Shown: in pieces, positions 1 through 5,243 of the stretch
How the letters are laid out: each line of letters opens with the position of its first letter
Numbering within the stretch: position 1 is the stretch's first letter
Source of the DNA: an uncultured Desulfovibrio sp.
GTDB lineage: Bacteria > Desulfobacterota > Desulfovibrionia > Desulfovibrionales > Desulfovibrionaceae
Assembly (NCBI GenBank): GCA_947177085.1
Contig: CAMWTD010000116.1
Location: 1 to 7,105, forward strand
Direction: 5' to 3'
DNA: 7,105 bases
Made by a program: the position numbers and the translations under genes
Notes under the pieces: model-generated
Database searches by the model: none
The model's input: only the letters and a program-made list of their open reading frames with translations
Told to the model about the DNA's origin: nothing

Positions 1-574
1 GCTCCGGGACGCCCGCGTCAAGCGCGTATTGCCGCGCCGTCTGCTCGAGCGCCGCGCGGCCCACCACCAGCCAGCGCTCGCCGAGCTTGCGCAGCGCGAT
101 CCAGCTTGTGAGCCTGGCCGGGGTGGTGATTTTCGCGATGGCCGCCTCGGCGTTCAGTTCCACGATCTTCGCGTCGCGCAGGGCCTCGGGAACCCAGGGG
201 CATTCCGGCGTATCGTCCGTGCGGCAGCGGGCCATGAGCTCGCCCGTGCTCACGCCGCGCGTGAAATCCGCCTCCATCTGGGCCTTCATGTCCAGCGCCC
301 CGGAGAGGAGCTGGTCCACATTGCCGAGCCTGAAGAGCCGCCCGAGCGAGCCCAGGGCGCGCAGGGCCGGGTCATTGGCGGCCAGGTTCCTGATATGGTT
401 CTCGGCGTAGGCCTTCATGTCCATGCCCGCCAGAAAGGCCGCGCTGTCATTGTCGTCCAGCGCCCTGGCCAGGCTGTTCAGGGCCTTTTGCGGGCCGCTC
501 GCCCCATTGCAGCCGAGCGCCGCAAGGGCCAGGAGCACAGCGCACGCCAGCCGGAAAATCCGCTTCCTCTCCAT
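1..574 (-). CDS. Putative lipoprotein of unknown function (3' end outside window)
   Basis: The frame opens with ATG at 574 and stays open for 191 codons to the left edge, so the C-terminus is missing. A Shine-Dalgarno-like GAGGAG/AGGA stretch lies just upstream on the minus strand. Residues 1-22 look like a lipoprotein signal peptide: basic start (MERKR), hydrophobic core, then ALGC with the candidate lipidated Cys at 22. The box is slightly atypical, with Ala and not Leu at -3. The next residue is Asn, not Asp, so in a Gram-negative the outer membrane is the more likely destination. The mature part is mostly helical-looking up to about residue 135, with two cysteines (117 and 125) that could form a disulfide in the periplasm. 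A beta-rich stretch follows (KIVELN, AIAKIT, TSWIALRKLGERWLVVG), and its Trp pattern recalls small NTF2-like/DUF2939-type lipoproteins. That fold suggestion is only a resemblance; I do not recognise the family. It is co-directional with the deaminase gene, 84 bp downstream of it. Confidence 0.8.
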   Translation of the reverse strand, partial: MERKRIFRLACAVLLALAALGCNGASGPQKALNSLARALDDNDSAAFLAGMDMKAYAENHIRNLAANDPALRALGSLGRLFRLGNVDQLLSGALDMKAQMEADFTRGVSTGELMARCRTDDTPECPWVPEALRDAKIVELNAEAAIAKITTPARLTSWIALRKLGERWLVVGRAALEQTARQYALDAGVPE

Positions 575-638
575 TTCCTGCTCCTCGTCTTCCGTTGGGA
601 GCCGCGGCGCGGCCCGCCGCCATACTAAGCAAGGCCGG

Positions 639-659
639 GGGCGGCGTCCAGTGCCGCCC
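639..659 (-). terminator. GC-rich stem-loop at the deaminase stop codon; possible weak terminator
   Basis: Read on the minus strand, the last base of the deaminase stop codon begins a perfect 7-bp stem (GGGCGGC paired with GCCGCCC, 653-659 with 639-645) around a 7-base loop. The following minus-strand sequence (CCGGCCTTGCTTAG) has no clean U-run, so it is a poor intrinsic terminator. It could attenuate transcription, protect an mRNA 3' end, or be chance in GC-rich DNA. The rest of the 575-658 gap contains only a weak -10-like TAGTAT without a convincing -35 box, so I do not call a promoter for the lipoprotein gene. Confidence 0.3.
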
Positions 660-1966
660 TAGCCGAGCACAAAATCCCGCAGGGCGCGGACTTCGCGCCG
701 CAAGGCGTCATAGTCAAAACGGCTGAAGCGCCCGTCGCGGTAGAGCACCTCGCCCCCCACCATGGTGAGGCGCACTTCGTGTCCCGTGGCCGCGTAGACG
801 AGGTGCGAGACCGGGGCGTACATGGGCTGGAGATTGGGCTCCGCAAGGTCAAGGGCGATGAGGTCCGCCGCCATGCCCGGCGCGAGCGCGCCCAAATGCG
901 GCGCGCGCAGGGCCGCGGCCCCGCCGAGGGTCGCCATGTCCAGCACGGCCTCGGCGGGCACGCTGGCCGGGTCGCCGCTGACGAGCTTGTGCATAAGCGC
1001 CGCGCGGCCCATCTCCTGAAACAGGTTGCACTGGTTGTTGCTCGCCGGGCCGTCCGTGCCCAGGGCCACGGCGAGCCCCCGCCGGAGCATGGCGGCCACG
1101 GGGGCGGCCCCGGAGGCCAGCTTCATGTTGGAGGACGGATTGTGCGCCACGGCCGCCCCGGAGGCGGCGAGCACGTCGAGCTCGGCCTCATCCACGTCGA
1201 CCACATGCGCGAAGGTGCAACGGGCCTCGAGCACGCCAAGCCGCCGGCAATAGTCCACGGGTCGGCGGCCGTGCTCCTCAAGGCAGCGCGCCGTCTCGTC
1301 GCGGGTCTCGGCGAGGTGCATGTGGAAAGGCAGGTCGAGCTCGAGGGCGAGGTCGCGGCAGGCGGCGATGATCTCCGGCGTGGTGGTGTAGACGCTGTGG
1401 CAGTTGACGGCCACGGCAATGCGCTCGTGCCCGGCATAGCGCTCCGCGAGCCCGCGCGTGGCCGCGAGGGCCGCGCCGGCGTCCGGGCAGGCCGCGGAGG
1501 GAAAGCCGAAGACGGCCTCGCCGCCCGTGCAGCGCAGGCCCGCCTCCTCGGCGGCCTCGAGCACCGCGCCCTCGAAGAGGTACATGTCCATGCAGGCCGT
1601 GGTTCCGGTGCGCAGCATCTCCGCAAAGCCGAGCAGGCTGCCAGTGCGCACGATGTCCGCGGTGAGGCGCGCCTCCACCGGGAAGATGCGGCCGGTGAGC
1701 CACTCCATGAGCGGCATGTCGTCGGCAAGCCCGCGCAGGAAGGTCATGGCCGCGTGGGAATGGGCGTTGACGAGGCCCGGCAGAACGAGCATGTTCCCGA
1801 GGTCAAGCCGCTCGCGCGGCTGCCAGCGCGCGGCCAGCTCGGCGGCGGGCCCGGCGTCGAGGATGAGGCCGTCCGCGATGGCGAGGGCCCCGGGGGCCAG
1901 GATGCGGCGCTCCGCATCCTGGGTGACGAGAACGCCCGCATGGACAAGGGTCTGGCACTCAGGCAT
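659..1966 (-). CDS. mtaD: 5'-methylthioadenosine/S-adenosylhomocysteine deaminase (amidohydrolase family)
   Basis: The protein is 435 aa, the usual size for the MtaD/SsnA-like branch of the metal-dependent amidohydrolases. These enzymes deaminate the adenine of MTA, SAH or related adenosines to the inosine form, recycling SAM by-products in the cytoplasm. All metal and catalytic signatures of the family are visible: LPGLVNAHSHAAMTFLRG with metal ligands His69 and His71, HMHLAET with metal ligand His217 and catalytic Glu220, His254 in the following strand, HNPSSNMKLASG at 275-286, and LGTDGPASNN with metal ligand Asp305. Glu98 in IFPVEA fits the ribose/substrate contact residue. The ATG at 1966 is chosen because AAGGAG sits 5 bases upstream and because the N-terminal small beta domain begins right there. 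The frame is open further upstream, but only as antisense to the hydrolase. It is divergent from the hydrolase and co-directional with the lipoprotein gene. Other deaminated nucleosides (for example 5'-deoxyadenosine) are possible substrates; the exact one cannot be read from sequence. Confidence 0.9.
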   Translation of the reverse strand: MPECQTLVHAGVLVTQDAERRILAPGALAIADGLILDAGPAAELAARWQPRERLDLGNMLVLPGLVNAHSHAAMTFLRGLADDMPLMEWLTGRIFPVEARLTADIVRTGSLLGFAEMLRTGTTACMDMYLFEGAVLEAAEEAGLRCTGGEAVFGFPSAACPDAGAALAATRGLAERYAGHERIAVAVNCHSVYTTTPEIIAACRDLALELDLPFHMHLAETRDETARCLEEHGRRPVDYCRRLGVLEARCTFAHVVDVDEAELDVLAASGAAVAHNPSSNMKLASGAAPVAAMLRRGLAVALGTDGPASNNQCNLFQEMGRAALMHKLVSGDPASVPAEAVLDMATLGGAAALRAPHLGALAPGMAADLIALDLAEPNLQPMYAPVSHLVYAATGHEVRLTMVGGEVLYRDGRFSRFDYDALRREVRALRDFVLG

Positions 1967-1999
1967 GGGCGCTCCTTGCGGCCTGCAAAAGAGGTGGGA
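1967..1999. promoter_or_regulatory. 33-bp divergent intergenic gap holding both ribosome binding sites
   Basis: The gap between the deaminase ATG (1966, minus) and the hydrolase ATG (2000, plus) is 33 bp. On the minus strand AAGGAG lies 5 bases from the deaminase start. On the plus strand AAGAGG (1989-1994) lies 5 bases from the hydrolase start. Both sites support the chosen starts. No room is left for a complete sigma-70 promoter plus leader in either direction, so each promoter should lie inside the other gene's 5' coding region. I could not identify a convincing -35/-10 pair on either strand. Confidence 0.55.
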
Positions 2000-2821
2000 A
2001 TGACGCACAGCCCGGATGGCGCGCCTGGGCCTGCCACGGCCCTGATCTTTCACGGCCTTGCGGGCACGCCCTTTGAGGTCGCGGCCGTGGCGGAGGCCCT
2101 CAGGGCGGAGGGCATGGCCGCGCACACGCCGCTTTTGCCGGGCCACGGCGCTGGCCCGGAGGCGTATCTGGCCTCGTCCTTCGCCGAATGGCGCGCCTTT
2201 GCCCGCGCGGAATATGGCCGCCTCTGCGCCAGGGGCCCGGTGCTCCTCGGGGGCTATTCGCTGGGCGGCATCCTCGCCCTCGACATCGCCGAAACCGCCG
2301 AGGAGGATGGGCTCCCCGAGCCCGCGGCCCTGCTTTTGCTGGCAACGCCGCTGCGGTTTTGCGCGTGGCGGCGGGACATGCGCCTTGGCGGGCCCGGAAG
2401 CTGGCGCTTCCGCCTCTTGCCGATTACGGCGCGTCTCTGGCCCGTGCTGCGCGTGCCGCCCCGCTCGCCCGAGGCCAGAGCCGCGGCCCCCTGGGAAGGG
2501 CATGAGGGCCTCTGCTGCCTGCGCCATTTTGTCCAGATGGAAGCGGCGCTCAAGGGCATCCGGGCGCGCCTGGGCCGGGTGCGGACGTCGCTTTGCGTCA
2601 TCCAGCATGTCCACGACGCAAGCTCGCCGCCGGGGCAGGCCGCCTGGCTGCTCGCGCGGTGCGCCTCGCGGGAAGCCGAGCTCCATCTCCTGCGCACACG
2701 AAGCCCGCATGGCGGGCATCTGCCAGCAACGCACGGGGAAAGCCGGGATCGCGTTGCGGAAATCGTCCGCGCCTTTGCGCGGCGCTGTGCGCCCGCGCGG
2801 CCCCACAGGGCCGCTCTTTAA
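2000..2821 (+). CDS. Alpha/beta-hydrolase fold protein, carboxylesterase/lysophospholipase-like
   Basis: This 273-aa protein is the only plus-strand gene in the window. It shows an alpha/beta-hydrolase core: a first strand ending in LIFHGLAGTPFEV (oxyanion HG at 18-19), LLPGHG at 45-50, the nucleophile elbow GYSLGG with Ser87, a candidate acid Asp206 in HVHDASSPP, and a candidate His240 in PHGGHLPATHG (His237 is a less likely alternative). The layout resembles Est30/monoglyceride-lipase-like esterases, which cleave short carboxylic esters or monoacylglycerols. The substrate is unknown. A Cys/Trp/Arg-rich region at about 119-175 probably forms the lid. There is no signal peptide, so it is likely cytoplasmic. 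ATG 2000 is preferred over an in-frame GTG two codons upstream because AAGAGG is well spaced from it. The frame stays open far upstream only as antisense to the deaminase gene. It converges on cheZ with 9 bp between the stops. No pathway link to its neighbours is evident. Confidence 0.87.
   Translation: MTHSPDGAPGPATALIFHGLAGTPFEVAAVAEALRAEGMAAHTPLLPGHGAGPEAYLASSFAEWRAFARAEYGRLCARGPVLLGGYSLGGILALDIAETAEEDGLPEPAALLLLATPLRFCAWRRDMRLGGPGSWRFRLLPITARLWPVLRVPPRSPEARAAAPWEGHEGLCCLRHFVQMEAALKGIRARLGRVRTSLCVIQHVHDASSPPGQAAWLLARCASREAELHLLRTRSPHGGHLPATHGESRDRVAEIVRAFARRCAPARPHRAAL
2797..2820 (+). terminator. Possible intrinsic terminator overlapping the hydrolase 3' end
   Basis: A perfect 7-bp GC stem with a 4-base loop (GCGGCCC-CACA-GGGCCGC, 2797-2814) is followed on the plus strand by TCTTTA, which includes the start of the stop codon. 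The short, imperfect T-tract makes it moderate at best. It lies inside the last codons of the hydrolase, which fits the 9-bp convergent gap to cheZ, where there is no room for a terminator between the genes. On the minus strand the stem is not followed by T, so it would not clearly terminate cheZ transcription. Confidence 0.4.
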
Positions 2822-2830
2822 GCGGCGCGC

Positions 2831-3472
2831 CTAAAAGCCCAACTGGGCGAGCATGTCGTCGATCGCGGCCTGCGAAACGCCGTTCTTGTCCGGGCCCTTG
2901 AGCTCGGAGCCGCCGGCCCGGGCCTCGGGCGGTTTGCGGCTCTCCCGGAAGTCGGCGACGGCCTGTCGCGCTTCGTCCTGCAGGGTTTGCGCGTCCTTGG
3001 CCGGGTCCTTTTCCGCCCCGTCCATGACAAGGCCCGACGCCACATAGAGGTCCACCACCTGCCGCTCGATGCCGTTGAGCGCCGTCACCACCTTCTTGAT
3101 GCGCTGGCCCGTGATGTCCTGAAAGCTCAGGGTGGTGAGCAGGGTGGTGAGGTCGCTGCCGAGCTCGTCATTGATGGCCGCGAGGCGAGCCATGCCCGGA
3201 GCCCCGCCCGCGGCCGCGATGAGGGAGGCGCTCTCGGCCTGGAGCTCGAGCTGCTTTTCCACGATTTCCATAATGCTCATGGCCGCGGCTTCCGTATCCC
3301 TCAGCACTTCGTCGAGCTGTGCCGAGGCCTCGTGAAAAAGCGCGTCCGTGGCCGGGGCCGCGCCGTCCGCCGCCGAGGCCGTCGAGATCTGCTGGTAGAT
3401 GTCTTTCAGGCCCTGGCGCATGTCCGCGCTCAGTTGCCTGTAGACCGCTTCCTGCCGCTTCTGTTCCGACAT
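2831..3472 (-). CDS. cheZ: CheZ-like protein phosphatase of phospho-CheY
   Basis: The 213-aa cytoplasmic protein matches the length and architecture of CheZ, which speeds dephosphorylation of CheY-P in chemotaxis. Residues about 45-145 form long amphipathic helices, as in the CheZ four-helix bundle dimer. They contain SFQDITGQRIKKV, where Asp119 and Gln123 correspond by motif and spacing to the catalytic Asp143 and Gln147 of E. coli CheZ. A Pro/Lys/Glu/Ala-rich flexible linker (about 150-198) leads to the C-terminal peptide VSQAAIDDMLAQLGF (199-213), which resembles the CheY-tethering tail of E. coli CheZ ending in LGF. ATG 3472 has AGGGG about 9 bases upstream, a somewhat long spacing. The gene lies 69 bp downstream of the CpoB-like gene on the same strand and converges with the hydrolase. 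No other chemotaxis gene is in the window, so its partner CheY is elsewhere. Having both catalytic motif and tail makes the call firm. Confidence 0.9.
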   Translation of the reverse strand: MSEQKRQEAVYRQLSADMRQGLKDIYQQISTASAADGAAPATDALFHEASAQLDEVLRDTEAAAMSIMEIVEKQLELQAESASLIAAAGGAPGMARLAAINDELGSDLTTLLTTLSFQDITGQRIKKVVTALNGIERQVVDLYVASGLVMDGAEKDPAKDAQTLQDEARQAVADFRESRKPPEARAGGSELKGPDKNGVSQAAIDDMLAQLGF

Positions 3473-3489
3473 GGTCCCATACCCCTGTG

Positions 3490-3511
3490 ACGGCGTTTTC
3501 CAAAGCGCCGT
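3490..3511. repeat. Inverted repeat in the gap upstream of cheZ
   Basis: Perfect 6-base arms ACGGCG and CGCCGT (3490-3495 and 3506-3511) flank a 10-base centre that could add two more pairs (TT with AA). It sits in the 69-bp gap between the CpoB-like gene and cheZ, about 18 bases before the cheZ start. On the minus strand it is followed by CACAGGGG, the cheZ ribosome-binding region, with no T-run, so it is not an intrinsic terminator. It might be an RNA stem in the intercistronic leader that tunes cheZ expression, a protein-binding site, or chance. I see no clear promoter in this gap. Confidence 0.3.
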
Positions 3512-3541
3512 GCGTTTCTCGTGAATCGCGCGTCTTGGCCG

Positions 3542-4510
3542 CTAGCTGTTGGTCTTGAGAAAACTCCGGGCCCGCGCCGCTTCCGGCGAATTGGGATACT
3601 TCTTGATGACTTCTTCCATCCGCGCCTTGGCCGCCGCACCCTGGTTGATCTTGCTGAAGCAGATGCCCTGCTTGAGATAGGCCCCTGGGGCGCTGGAAGA
3701 CTTGGGATACTGCTTGATCACCTTGTCATAGGCCAGCGCCGCGTCCGCAAACTGGTTGCGCTGAAAATAACATTCCGCAAGATAGTATTGCGCTTCCGCA
3801 GCCTGGCTGTGGTCCTTGTAATTCTTGAGGAAATCCGTGAAGGAACGCTGCGCCTCCTCATACTTGCGCGCATTGTAGGCATTGACGCCCGCATCGAAAA
3901 GCGCAAGCGAGATGTCCTTTTGCGGAACCTGCGCCACAGGCTTGGGGTCGGCCTGGCCCCAGGTGGATTCGGAGGGGGCCTGCGCGGGCACGCTGCCGCC
4001 GGACGCGCCGTCCGCGGGCAGGCCATAGCTGCCTGTCGCCGCGGCAGCTCCGCCGGCGGCCCCGGCCGCGCCAGCGGCGGCGAGGCCGCCCATGGGCACG
4101 GGGGGCTGGGCCCCGGTCACGCCGTCCGCCGGCGCGGCGGGCATGACCGGCTGCGCCATGACGGGCGCTGCGGCCGCCGCGCCCATGGGCTCGCCAAGGT
4201 CGAGGTTGAGGGCCATGGTGGTGTTCACCTGGCGCAGGGCCGCGTCGTGCCGGCGCACCCGGTCCACCAGGGCGCGCGCGCCGCCCGCGTTGTTCAGGTC
4301 GTCCATCTGCCCCTTGAGCGTATTGAGCTCCTGGCGCATGGCCTGCATCTGGTTCCAGGTGTCGGCCTGGCTCGGCTGCAACTGGCGCAGTTGGGCGTCA
4401 TGCTGCTGCACCCGCTGCTCGAGGTTCTGGCTGCCCTGCGTGGCGCAGCCGCCAAGAAGGAGCGCGCCCAGGCCGAGGGCGAGAAAACGGAAAGCGCCCG
4501 TGCTTTTCAT
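3542..4510 (-). CDS. CpoB/YbgF-like lipoprotein with coiled coil and TPR domain
   Basis: The 322-aa protein begins with a lipoprotein signal peptide: basic start, hydrophobic core, lipobox LLGGC with Cys22, then Ala23, which predicts outer-membrane sorting. Residues about 28-105 form a Gln-rich coiled coil in which R-V-x-x-H-D-A-x-L-R-Q occurs twice (33-43 and 84-94). Residues about 107-198 are an Ala/Pro/Gly/Met-rich linker. Residues about 200-318 hold three TPR units (starting near ALFDAGVNAY, AQYYLAECYF and AYLKQGICF), each ending in a Tyr-Pro or equivalent turn. This is the order of CpoB/YbgF, a periplasmic Tol-Pal partner that in E. coli coordinates peptidoglycan synthesis with outer-membrane constriction. 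E. coli CpoB, however, is a soluble periplasmic protein, while this one looks lipidated. No tol or pal genes are in the window, so the role is inferred from the family. ATG 4510 has GGAGG 5 bases upstream, just after the stop of the PLDc_N gene 11 bp away, so it is probably co-transcribed with lspA, whose product would process it. Confidence 0.85.
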   Translation of the reverse strand: MKSTGAFRFLALGLGALLLGGCATQGSQNLEQRVQQHDAQLRQLQPSQADTWNQMQAMRQELNTLKGQMDDLNNAGGARALVDRVRRHDAALRQVNTTMALNLDLGEPMGAAAAAPVMAQPVMPAAPADGVTGAQPPVPMGGLAAAGAAGAAGGAAAATGSYGLPADGASGGSVPAQAPSESTWGQADPKPVAQVPQKDISLALFDAGVNAYNARKYEEAQRSFTDFLKNYKDHSQAAEAQYYLAECYFQRNQFADAALAYDKVIKQYPKSSSAPGAYLKQGICFSKINQGAAAKARMEEVIKKYPNSPEAARARSFLKTNS

Positions 4511-4521
4511 CCTTGCCTCCG

Positions 4522-4722
4522 TCAGATTTTGGCAAGGGCCGTCTTGCGGCCCGTGAAGATATAGATGATCCCGCCGATAACGGGCACAAACACCACCAGA
4601 ACGAGCCAGAGGGCGCGCGCCTGCGGGGTCGGGAAGTCGTGGTTCCAGATATGCCAGATGCTCCAGAAGGTGGGCAGCATGGGTATCCAGACCACCACGG
4701 CGTGCCACCAGGCAAAGCTCAT
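4522..4722 (-). CDS. Small two-helix membrane protein, PLDc_N type
   Basis: This 66-aa protein has two hydrophobic helices (about 5-25 and 38-57) joined by a short loop with WNHDFP. The pattern P-x-L-P-T-F-W-x-I-W-H-I-W, followed by a helix with VPVIGGIIYIFTGRK, matches the small PLDc_N domain (phospholipase D-nuclease N-terminal). That domain is often found as a stand-alone protein with no phospholipase part and no known function, and there is no HKD catalytic motif here. ATG 4722 is chosen because it overlaps the lspA stop by 4 bases (ATGA) and has GGAGAGG 5 bases upstream. A longer reading with 17 extra residues would overlap lspA more and adds only a basic, non-homologous stretch. Translational coupling to lspA suggests a membrane or lipoprotein-related role, but that is inference. 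The first helix is unusually rich in Trp (five between residues 5 and 26, plus Trp6). Confidence 0.85.
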   Translation of the reverse strand: MSFAWWHAVVVWIPMLPTFWSIWHIWNHDFPTPQARALWLVLVVFVPVIGGIIYIFTGRKTALAKI

Positions 4723-5243
4723 GCGCGCCTCTCCCCGACGGCGGCGCGGGCCTTCCGCCTTTCGGCCCGCCACACGGCGAGGCAGGCGAAGGCCGCGCCC
4801 ACGCAGATGCCCATGTCCGCCACGTTGAAGGCCGGCCAGTGCCAGCCGCGCCAGTAGACATCCAGAAAATCCACCACCGCCCGGAAGCGCAGCCTGTCAA
4901 TAAGGTTGCCCACCGCCCCCCCGAGGATGAGCCCGAGGCCCACCAGCATCAGCGGCTCACGCGTGTGGCGCGCGAGCACCGAAATGGCCCATACCGCGAC
5001 CAGTGTGGCGGCCAGGAAGAGCCAGAACTGCCACTCGATGTCCGAGCGGTTGAGAAAGCCGAAGGCCGCCCCCCGGTTGCGGATATTCACCAAATCAAAA
5101 AACCCGGGGATCACGACGACCGGCCTGTGCTCGGGGATGCGGGCCATGACGAGCCACTTGCTCGCCTGGTCGAGCGCGAGCAGGCCCCCCGCCGAGCCGA
5201 GCAGGAGGCTCCAGCGGAAGGCCGCGCCGCGGCCCCGGCTCAT
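4719..5243 (-). CDS. lspA: Lipoprotein signal peptidase (signal peptidase II)
   Basis: The 174-aa inner-membrane aspartyl protease cleaves the signal peptide from prolipoproteins after Lgt has added diacylglycerol to the lipobox Cys. All family blocks are visible: LALDQASKWLV near the N-terminus (Asp25, Lys29), LVNIRNRGAAFGFL (51-64), GGAVGNLIDRLRFRAVVDFLDVY (108-130) and FNVADMGICVG (139-149). The catalytic pair should be Asp125 (VVD) and Asp143 (NVAD), 18 residues apart as in E. coli LspA (Asp123 and Asp141). Four transmembrane segments are readable: about 11-31, 70-91, 97-114 and 140-160. The start at 5243 overlaps the ileS stop by 4 bases (ATGA) and has AAGGGG 7 bases upstream. The C-terminal tail is basic (RAERRKARAAVGERR), as expected for a cytoplasmic end. 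Its stop overlaps the start of the PLDc_N gene. The ileS-lspA order is common in bacteria. Confidence 0.96.
   Translation of the reverse strand: MSRGRGAAFRWSLLLGSAGGLLALDQASKWLVMARIPEHRPVVVIPGFFDLVNIRNRGAAFGFLNRSDIEWQFWLFLAATLVAVWAISVLARHTREPLMLVGLGLILGGAVGNLIDRLRFRAVVDFLDVYWRGWHWPAFNVADMGICVGAAFACLAVWRAERRKARAAVGERRA

Noticed and set aside
29..628. A 199-codon plus-strand frame at the left end
   Set aside because: The minus-strand frame has a ribosome binding site, a signal peptide and normal protein composition. The plus frame is Arg/Ala-rich, typical of a GC-driven shadow.
1967..2806. N-terminal extension of the deaminase upstream to 2806 (715 codons)
   Set aside because: The extension is antisense to the hydrolase and has no domain character. 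The family N-terminus and a well-placed AAGGAG fix the start at 1966.
779..2821. A 680-codon plus-strand open frame covering the whole deaminase region and the hydrolase, as if a large fusion protein
   Set aside because: The part before 2000 is antisense to a clearly recognised deaminase and has Arg/Gly/His-rich low-complexity composition. The real hydrolase starts at ATG 2000 with a good ribosome binding site. High GC makes long antisense frames common.
4011..4190. Possible DNA repeat or tandem array in the GC-rich Ala/Gly/Pro stretch of the CpoB-like gene
   Set aside because: The bases are simple alternations of GCC/GCG/GGC codons without a fixed repeat unit. They fit a flexible linker and not a repeat array.
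3521..4564. A 347-codon plus-strand frame opposite the CpoB-like gene
   Set aside because: It is antisense to a gene with clear signal peptide and TPR units, and its translation is Arg/Gly/His-rich with no domain character.
4511..4900. Upstream extension of the CpoB-like frame (452 codons)
   Set aside because: It would override the lipoprotein signal peptide and run through the PLDc_N and lspA genes in another frame. The lipobox and GGAGG support the start at 4510.
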